Assembly (NCBI GenBank): GCA_023101485.1
Contig: LVZB01000001.1
Coordinates: 62,001 to 126,000 of the forward strand
Length of the DNA stretch: 64,000 nt
DNA from: Pasteurellaceae bacterium Macca
GTDB taxonomy: Bacteria; Pseudomonadota; Gammaproteobacteria; Enterobacterales; Pasteurellaceae
Direction of reading: 5' to 3'
A program made the translations under genes and the position numbers. The notes under the pieces were generated by a model. It had not been told where the DNA came from. It was given only the letters and a program-made list of their open reading frames with translations, and did no database searches. This document shows positions 58,416 to 64,000 of the stretch, piece after piece. Positions within the stretch are counted from its first letter, which is position 1; every line of letters starts with the position of its first letter.

Positions 58416-60530
58416 ATGTCTTATCAAGTTCTTGCCCGTAAATGGCGACCACAACGCTTTAGCGAAGTGGTGGGTCAGCAACACGTTTTATCTGCCCTCG
58501 AAAATGGCTTGAGAGAAGATAGGCTTCATCACGCCTACCTTTTCTCTGGCACTCGGGGGGTGGGGAAAACGTCCATTGCACGTCTTTTTGCCAAGGGCTT
58601 GAACTGTGAAACAGGCATTACTGCCGATCCTTGCGGTCAGTGCGCTAACTGCAAGGCGATTGAAGAGGGGCGGTTTATTGATTTAATCGAAATTGATGCC
58701 GCTTCTCGCACCAAAGTGGAAGACACGCGGGAGTTATTGGATAACGTTCAATATAAGCCCACGGTGGGGCGGTTTAAGGTGTATTTGATTGACGAAGTGC
58801 ATATGCTCTCTCGTCATAGCTTTAATGCCCTACTCAAAACACTCGAAGAGCCTCCTGAATACGTTAAATTCTTACTGGCAACGACCGATCCTCAAAAATT
58901 GCCAATTACGATTTTATCTCGCTGTATGCAGTTCCATTTACGGGCGTTAGCACCGAGCCAAATTCGTGATCATCTTGAATTTATCTTAAAGCAGGAACAG
59001 ATCCCCTACGAATTACCTGCCCTTGAAAAGCTTGCCAAAGCGGCACAAGGCAGTATTCGGGATTCATTAAGCCTGACAGATCAAGCCATTGCCGTAAGTA
59101 ATGGCAATATCACCTTGCCAATAGTCAGCCAAATGTTGGGCTTAATTGACGATCATCAACCCATTGAACTGATTCAAGCCCTTGCCCTGCCTGATGGCGA
59201 AAAGGCGATGCAAGTCTTACAACAGGTAGCAAGTAAAGGGGTCGATTGGCAACAATTTCTGAGCGAAATGGCAGAAACCTTGCACCAAATTGCCATGTTG
59301 CAACTCCTTTCCCATTCTCATGGGGAAGACGATTCGCCGTTACACTTTTTGGCACGTCAAATCCCCCCCGAAGATGTGCAATTCTTCTACCAACTGATGC
59401 TCACAGGCAAGAAGGAACTCCCTTACGCCCCTGAACCGAAAATCGGGGTGGAGATGACGATTCTCCGTGCCTTGGCGTTTCATCCTAAACATATTGCCCA
59501 AGCCACGGTATCTCAAACGGCCGCGATCCAAACACAAAGCCCTGCCCTTTCAAGCCCGAATACCGCCGTTCAGGGGAATAATTCGGTGCAACAAAATCTT
59601 TCACAACTGCGGGAGCGTTTAGCGCAAAATCAGCCGACTCAAAACGTAAAAACAGCCGAAAAAGTGGAAAAACACGGCGAAAATAGGGCAATACAAGCGG
59701 TCGAAAAAAATGCACATTTTGCACCGCAAGCCAATGCCCCTGAAAATACCCCCTCCGATGCACTATTGGCTCTCCAAGCTCGTCAGCGGTTAAGAGAGAA
59801 GCAGAGCTTAAACCGCGAAGACGAAAAAAAAAAATCTAACCTAGCCAATTCGGTGGCGGTGGGTCAAGCCAATGCAACGCCCACTTCAAACACCCCAACG
59901 CCGAAAAAAAGTGTTGCCCAAAGTTTGGCAAACTTGATGAATAAACAAACACCGCCGGCAAATACGGAGGGCGCGACCACCTCAGATCCTGCCCCAGATT
60001 CGCCCCCTAACACGGGGGAAGATTACCGCTGGACGTGGCTAAATCCTGAACTGGCTTACCAACAAGAAATCGCGAAGCCGTCAGACATTAAGCAAGCCAT
60101 TTTACAAGAACGCACCCCAGAGCTGGTGCAGAAAACCATTACCCTAGCTTGCGAGCAGGATGATTGGTGTCGTATTGTCAGTGAATTAAACCTCGGTGGC
60201 GTTTCTCGCCAACTGGCACTCAATAGCTATTTAGCCCAACGCCACGATAACGAGTTACAACTCGTGCTAAAACCAACCATGGCTCACCTCAATAACCCCG
60301 ATGCCGCCCAAAGCCTTAATAAAGCATTATCGGAGAAAGGGTTAAGTTATACGATGACCATTGGCGAAAGCCATGAACACAAAACGCCCTTAGAACTTCG
60401 GCGTGCGATTTTTGAAGAATTAACCCAAGAGGCCAAACATGCCCTTGAACAAGATGCTAAATTGGCGTTACTGATCAACGCCTTTGATGCACGGATAGAT
60501 GAATCGACCATCAGAGCGGTAGCAGAATAA
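58416..60530 (+). CDS. dnaX: DNA polymerase III tau (and probably gamma) subunit
   Basis: Clamp-loader ATPase of the replicative polymerase. 704 residues as tau. Walker A GTRGVGKTS is at 45-53, the zinc site is at CETGITADPCGQCANC, and Walker B/DEAH-like is LIDEVHML, with SRC sensor 1 in LATTDPQKLPITILSRC. The N-terminal two-thirds is domains I-III, and from about residue 380 the sequence is low-complexity and Gln/Pro-rich before the polymerase-binding domain V. An A11 run at 59824-59834 can shift the frame and end translation to give a short gamma form of about 473-475 residues. Confidence 0.96.
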   Translation: MSYQVLARKWRPQRFSEVVGQQHVLSALENGLREDRLHHAYLFSGTRGVGKTSIARLFAKGLNCETGITADPCGQCANCKAIEEGRFIDLIEIDAASRTKVEDTRELLDNVQYKPTVGRFKVYLIDEVHMLSRHSFNALLKTLEEPPEYVKFLLATTDPQKLPITILSRCMQFHLRALAPSQIRDHLEFILKQEQIPYELPALEKLAKAAQGSIRDSLSLTDQAIAVSNGNITLPIVSQMLGLIDDHQPIELIQALALPDGEKAMQVLQQVASKGVDWQQFLSEMAETLHQIAMLQLLSHSHGEDDSPLHFLARQIPPEDVQFFYQLMLTGKKELPYAPEPKIGVEMTILRALAFHPKHIAQATVSQTAAIQTQSPALSSPNTAVQGNNSVQQNLSQLRERLAQNQPTQNVKTAEKVEKHGENRAIQAVEKNAHFAPQANAPENTPSDALLALQARQRLREKQSLNREDEKKKSNLANSVAVGQANATPTSNTPTPKKSVAQSLANLMNKQTPPANTEGATTSDPAPDSPPNTGEDYRWTWLNPELAYQQEIAKPSDIKQAILQERTPELVQKTITLACEQDDWCRIVSELNLGGVSRQLALNSYLAQRHDNELQLVLKPTMAHLNNPDAAQSLNKALSEKGLSYTMTIGESHEHKTPLELRRAIFEELTQEAKHALEQDAKLALLINAFDARIDESTIRAVAE
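59693..59702 (+). repeat. DNA uptake signal sequence
   Basis: Exact ACAAGCGGTC inside the low-complexity part of dnaX, followed by GAAAAAAATG. Confidence 0.7.
59823..59839 (+). promoter_or_regulatory. Slippery A11 tract in dnaX (programmed frameshift or transcriptional slippage)
   Basis: Codons 470-473 are GAA AAA AAA AAA. A -1 shift (or an extra A) gives ATC then TAA at once. A +1 shift (or one A lost) gives AAT CTA ACC TAG. Both end the protein near residue 474. This would make gamma, as in E. coli by ribosomal frameshift and in Thermus by transcriptional slippage at A9. The length of the A run favours transcriptional slippage. Confidence 0.6.
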
Positions 60531-60531
60531 A

Positions 60532-61428
60532 ATGTATGCGTTAGAAATCAAAGACTTAATCAAACAGTATCCCACAGGCGTACAAGCCGTTCGGGGAATC
60601 AACTTAACGGTGGAACAGGGCGATTTTTACGCCCTACTTGGACATAATGGAGCGGGGAAATCTACCACCATTGGGATTATCAGCTCCCTTGTGAATAAAA
60701 CGAGTGGTACGGTAAAAGTCTTTGGCTATGATTTAGACAGCCAAAAAGTGCAACTCAAACAGCAAATCGGCTTAGTGCCACAAGAATTTAACTTCAATCA
60801 ATTTGAAAAAGTGATTGATGTGCTACTCAATCAAGCTGGCTTCTACGGTTTAAACCGCCGAAATGCCCTCGCCCAAGCCGAATTGTGGCTAAAAAAACTC
60901 GATTTATGGGAAAAACGTGACCACTACACCCGCGAACTCTCCGGCGGTATGAAACGCCGTGTAATGATTGCCCGAGCGTTAATGCACAACCCGAAATTGT
61001 TGATTTTAGATGAACCCACCGCTGGGGTGGATATTGAACTTCGGCGAAGTTTGTGGGATTTCTTGCGTGAGCTGAATCAACAAGGTACAACTATTATTCT
61101 GACTACACACTATTTAGAAGAGGCGGAAACCCTTTGCCGTCATATTGGCATTATTCAGCAGGGGCAGATCATTGAAAACACTTCAATGAAAGCCCTCTTA
61201 GCCAAACTCGAAAGTGAAACCTTCTTACTTGATTTAAGGGAACACCGCCCCCTTTCGATTGAGCAATACCCCTTCAAATGGGTCGATGACACCACCCTTG
61301 AAGTGGAAGTAAAACGCACACAGGGCTTAACCTCGCTCTTTTTACAACTCCATCAACAAGGGGTGGAAGTGTTGAGTATGCGGAACAAATCTAACCGTTT
61401 AGAAGAACTTTTTATGACCTTAAAATAG
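60532..61428 (+). CDS. yadG: ABC transporter ATP-binding protein (YadG-like)
   Basis: 298 residues. Walker A is GHNGAGKST (37-45), the Q-loop is GLVPQEFNF, the signature is LSGGMKRRVMIARALM, Walker B is LLILDEPTAGVD, and the switch His lies in TTHYLEEAE. The C-terminal ~70 residues form the DrrA-type extra domain. It drives the membrane partner encoded 8 bases downstream. E. coli YadG/YadH is an exporter of unknown substrate. It begins one base after the dnaX stop without a strong ribosome binding site, so it is probably translationally coupled. Confidence 0.9.
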   Translation: MYALEIKDLIKQYPTGVQAVRGINLTVEQGDFYALLGHNGAGKSTTIGIISSLVNKTSGTVKVFGYDLDSQKVQLKQQIGLVPQEFNFNQFEKVIDVLLNQAGFYGLNRRNALAQAELWLKKLDLWEKRDHYTRELSGGMKRRVMIARALMHNPKLLILDEPTAGVDIELRRSLWDFLRELNQQGTTIILTTHYLEEAETLCRHIGIIQQGQIIENTSMKALLAKLESETFLLDLREHRPLSIEQYPFKWVDDTTLEVEVKRTQGLTSLFLQLHQQGVEVLSMRNKSNRLEELFMTLK

Positions 61429-61436
61429 GAGCGTCA

Positions 61437-62201
61437 ATGGAAAATTGGATCGGCTTTTACACCCTCGCCATTAAAGAGACCAAGCGCGTACTACGCATTT
61501 GGCGGCAAACCCTTGTGCCACCGATTATCACCACCACCCTCTACTTTCTCATTTTTGGTACGCTAATCGGACACCGTATTGGCGAAATGGGTGGGGTCAG
61601 CTATATGCAGTTTATCGCCCCGGGGTTGATTATGATGTCGGCGATTACCGCTGCCTACACCAACACGGCATCTTCTTTCTTTTTGAGTAAATTTGTGCGA
61701 AATATTGAAGAGTTGCTCGTTTCCCCTCTTTCCACCCACACCATTATTTGGGGCTATGTGGCAGGGAGTATTACTCGGGGAGGCATGGTTGGCGTGCTAG
61801 TGACCACCGTTACCCTCTGCTTTGTTTCCTTTGAGATTCACTCTTGGGTGATGATTATTGCCACGATGCTACTCACCATTATCGCTTTTGCCCTCGGGGG
61901 AATTATCAACGCCGTGTTTGCACGCACCTTTGATGATATTGGGATTATCCCCACCTTCGTCCTCACGCCCCTCACCTATTTAGGGGGGGTATTTTACTCC
62001 GTGAGCCTGCTCCCTGCTTTTTGGCAGAATGTTTCCCAATTCAACCCCATTGTGTATATGATTAGCGGTTTCCGCTACGGTTTTTTAGGCACAAGTGATG
62101 TTTCCCTCTATTACACCTTCGCCGTGCTTGGCACGCTGATTGTGGTGCTGTATAGCTGGGCATACTACCTTGTCGAAAAAGGCATTGGCTTACGCAGTTA
62201 A
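61437..62201 (+). CDS. yadH: ABC-2 type transport permease (YadH-like)
   Basis: 254 residues with six transmembrane helices of the ABC-2 (DrrB/NodJ-like) family. It contains PPIITTTLYFLIFGTLIGHRI, FIAPGLIMMSAITAAYTNTASSFF, ISPLSTHTI-type (LLVSPLSTHTIIWGYV) and the LTPLTYLGGVFYSVSLLP end segment. It forms the membrane part of the exporter with the preceding ATPase; GGAGCG lies ahead of the ATG. The substrate is unknown. Confidence 0.9.
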   Translation: MENWIGFYTLAIKETKRVLRIWRQTLVPPIITTTLYFLIFGTLIGHRIGEMGGVSYMQFIAPGLIMMSAITAAYTNTASSFFLSKFVRNIEELLVSPLSTHTIIWGYVAGSITRGGMVGVLVTTVTLCFVSFEIHSWVMIIATMLLTIIAFALGGIINAVFARTFDDIGIIPTFVLTPLTYLGGVFYSVSLLPAFWQNVSQFNPIVYMISGFRYGFLGTSDVSLYYTFAVLGTLIVVLYSWAYYLVEKGIGLRS

Positions 62202-62244
62202 TGCCCCCATTTCAATGTAACGAAAATAACAAAACAGAGAAAAA

Positions 62245-63414
62245 ATGATGATTTCAACTCATTACCAACAACATTTTGGCACGCTTAGCCCCGAAATCCT
62301 TGCTGAAAATAGGCAGAAAAAAGTGATCTGCGGGATGTCCGGGGGGGTCGATTCTTCCGTTTCCGCCTTTATTTTGCAACAGCAGGGCTATCAAGTCGAA
62401 GGCTTGTTTATGAAAAACTGGGAGGAAGATGACGACACCGACTACTGCACCGCTGCCGCCGACTTAGCCGATGCCCAAGCCGTGTGCGATAAACTCGGCA
62501 TTAAGTTACATAAAATCAACTTTGCAGCGGAATATTGGGATAACGTCTTTGAGCATTTTCTTGCCGAATATAAAGCCGGACGCACGCCGAATCCGGATAT
62601 TTTGTGCAATAAAGAGATCAAATTTAAAGCCTTTTTAGAGTATGCGATTGAAGATCTCGGGGCGGATTACATCGCCACAGGGCATTACGTTCGCCGTACC
62701 CCAGAAGGCAAACTGCTCCGTGGTTTGGATAATAATAAAGATCAGAGCTATTTCCTTTATGCGCTAAATCATCAACAAATCGCCAAAAGCCTGTTCCCCG
62801 TGGGGGAAATTGAAAAGCCGGTGGTGCGTGCCATTGCCGATGATTTAGGTCTTGCCACAGCGAAGAAAAAAGATTCCACGGGGATCTGCTTTATCGGCGA
62901 GCGTAAATTTAAAGACTTTTTAGCCCGTTATCTGCCTGCCCAATCGGGGGAGATCAAAACCGTTGATGGGCAAGTCATCGGTCGTCACGACGGCTTGATG
63001 TACCACACCCTTGGGCAACGTAAAGGCTTAGGCATTGGTGGGGTGAAAGGTGCAACGGAAAATGCGTGGTATGTGGTGGAAAAAGACCTCATCAACAACG
63101 TGCTTGTCGTTGCCCAAGGGCAGGATAATTCGGCGCTCCTTTCCCAGGGTTTAATCGCCAGCCAACTCACGTGGGTGGATTTAAAACCCCTTCGAGAACC
63201 GCGACGTTGCACAGTCAAAACCCGCTACCGCCAAGCGGACATTCCTTGTGAAATTCAACCCATTGATGATGACACCCTGCGTGTGATCTTTGATGAACCG
63301 CAAATTGCCGTCACCCCGGGGCAATCGGCAGTCTTCTACCTCGGGGAAGTCTGCCTCGGTGGAGGAATTATTGAGCAACCGTTGAAATCACAAGAACATA
63401 GCACGCGAAAATAA
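62245..63414 (+). CDS. mnmA: tRNA 2-thiouridylase MnmA
   Basis: Transfers sulphur to U34 of tRNA-Lys, -Glu and -Gln. 389 residues. The PP-loop is SGGVDSS (32-38). The catalytic cysteines are Cys121 ([13 protein letters not shown]) and Cys215 ([10 protein letters not shown]). The tRNA-binding middle and the C-terminal beta-barrel domain are present. ATG 62245 or the adjacent ATG 62248 may be the start; GAGA lies before it. It is followed by a terminator made from facing uptake signals. Confidence 0.97.
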   Translation: MMISTHYQQHFGTLSPEILAENRQKKVICGMSGGVDSSVSAFILQQQGYQVEGLFMKNWEEDDDTDYCTAAADLADAQAVCDKLGIKLHKINFAAEYWDNVFEHFLAEYKAGRTPNPDILCNKEIKFKAFLEYAIEDLGADYIATGHYVRRTPEGKLLRGLDNNKDQSYFLYALNHQQIAKSLFPVGEIEKPVVRAIADDLGLATAKKKDSTGICFIGERKFKDFLARYLPAQSGEIKTVDGQVIGRHDGLMYHTLGQRKGLGIGGVKGATENAWYVVEKDLINNVLVVAQGQDNSALLSQGLIASQLTWVDLKPLREPRRCTVKTRYRQADIPCEIQPIDDDTLRVIFDEPQIAVTPGQSAVFYLGEVCLGGGIIEQPLKSQEHSTRK

Positions 63415-63429
63415 CGCCCCAAAATGCGA

Positions 63430-63468
63430 AAAAACCGCTTGTTTTCCCAAACAAGCGGTCTTTTTTTT
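63430..63468. terminator. Terminator made of facing uptake signals
   Basis: ACCGCTTGTTT (63434-63444) and AAACAAGCGGT (63449-63459) form an 11-bp stem around TCCC, followed by eight T residues on the plus strand and preceded by A runs for the minus strand. It serves the convergent mnmA and pyrE genes. Confidence 0.93.
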
Positions 63469-63486
63469 GCAACATTTTGCACCCCG

Positions 63487-64000
63487 TTATGCCACGCCAT
63501 ACGCCTTGCGATAAGCGTCCATTTTATCCAAATAAGGTGCATATTCAGGGGATTGGGCGATAAAGTGGCGTAAATCCTCAAAATCAATAATGGAAAAAAC
63601 CGAACAGCCGTAATCCCGTTCCACTTCTTGAATGGCAGAAAGTTCGCCATTGCCTCTCTCTTGGCGGTTTAAGGCAATCAGCACGCCTGCCAAAGTGGCT
63701 TGATTGGCTTGAATAATCGCCATGGATTCTCGAATTGCAGTGCCGGCGGTGATCACATCATCCACCAACAAGATTTTTCCCTGCAAAGGGCTACCAATTA
63801 AATTGCCCCCTTCGCCGTGATCTTTGGCTTCTTTGCGGTTAAAACAGCAGGGTTTATCCTGCTGAAAGTGATTAAACAACGCCACGGCAACAGTCGTTGC
63901 AATGGGAATACCTTTATAAGCCGGGCCAAAAAGCACATCAAAATCAAGCCCTTTGGCGTGAATCGCTTGGGCGTAAAACTCCCCTAACTTCGCCAAATCT
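63487..64000 (-). CDS. pyrE: Orotate phosphoribosyltransferase, N-terminus off the window
   Basis: Makes OMP from orotate and PRPP in pyrimidine synthesis. The last ~171 residues of an expected 213 are visible, open to the right edge of the window, so the start lies beyond base 64000. The motifs are [32 protein letters not shown] and the PRPP-binding [13 protein letters not shown], and the C-terminus GVA ends at 63487. It is divergent from no gene here and converges on mnmA. Confidence 0.95.
   Translation of the reverse strand, partial: DLAKLGEFYAQAIHAKGLDFDVLFGPAYKGIPIATTVAVALFNHFQQDKPCCFNRKEAKDHGEGGNLIGSPLQGKILLVDDVITAGTAIRESMAIIQANQATLAGVLIALNRQERGNGELSAIQEVERDYGCSVFSIIDFEDLRHFIAQSPEYAPYLDKMDAYRKAYGVA

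Overview
The window is chromosomal DNA of a Pasteurellaceae bacterium. Protein by protein it resembles Haemophilus/Actinobacillus relatives: the ybgC-tolQRAB-pal order without cpoB, a CpdB with a twin-arginine leader, a fdhD/fdn/fdhE formate dehydrogenase locus, and IS1016-type elements. About twenty copies of the DNA-uptake core ACAAGCGGTC or its complement are scattered through it. That is the Actinobacillus pleuropneumoniae-type uptake signal (Apl-USS), not the Haemophilus influenzae type (AAGTGCGGT), so an Apl-clade genus (Actinobacillus, Mannheimia, Bibersteinia, Glaesserella or similar) is most likely. I cannot name the species.

Layout. 1-5.4 kb: dapA; then, on the minus strand, a MerR regulator coupled to an LplT-like/PlsC/acyl-ACP-synthetase fusion gene that is split by one in-frame TAA; then the tail of what looks like an Abi-family gene. 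5.5-6.2 kb: first IS1016-like copy. 6.2-11.3 kb: a dienelactone-hydrolase-like gene, a lysozyme-inhibitor-like gene frameshifted by a 13-bp duplication, yccA, tkt and rpmE, with a perfect CRP palindrome between the last two. 11.3-13.8 kb: an AT-rich lipooligosaccharide glycosyltransferase island holding a decayed GT25 gene, an intact GT9 gene and a GT9 gene frameshifted at a poly-A tract. 13.8-21.3 kb: ilvY, upp, the lemA-TPM-TPM operon, ycjF, a Sel1-repeat protein, dusC and djlA. 21.4-26.3 kb: the tol-pal cell-envelope operon. 26.4-34.1 kb: msrB, a PBP7-like endopeptidase, a GT9 transferase, argG, gyrA and fdhD.

34.2-40.5 kb: formate dehydrogenase-N (selenoprotein alpha, iron-sulphur beta, cytochrome b gamma) and fdhE, whose last codons were replaced by a second IS1016-like copy flanked by a perfect 8-bp duplication. 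40.7-53.4 kb: one 12.7-kb gene for a 4,227-residue trimeric autotransporter adhesin built from repeated neck/stalk modules, including three tandem ~1.3-kb units. 53.6-64 kb: cpdB, ppiB, cysS, apt, dnaX (with an A11 slippery tract), a YadG/YadH-type ABC exporter, mnmA and the 3' part of pyrE.

The genes are mostly housekeeping. The accessory and variable content is envelope-related: the adhesin, the glycosyltransferase island, the broken lipid acyltransferase fusion and the broken secreted inhibitor. Five loci are damaged or IS-altered, by a nonsense codon, a tandem duplication, a homopolymer deletion, multi-lesion decay, and IS insertion. This suggests recent change in surface structures. I found no CRISPR array, prophage, tRNA, rRNA or clearly undescribed multi-gene system. 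The adhesin and the dnaX slippage site are the most interesting items.
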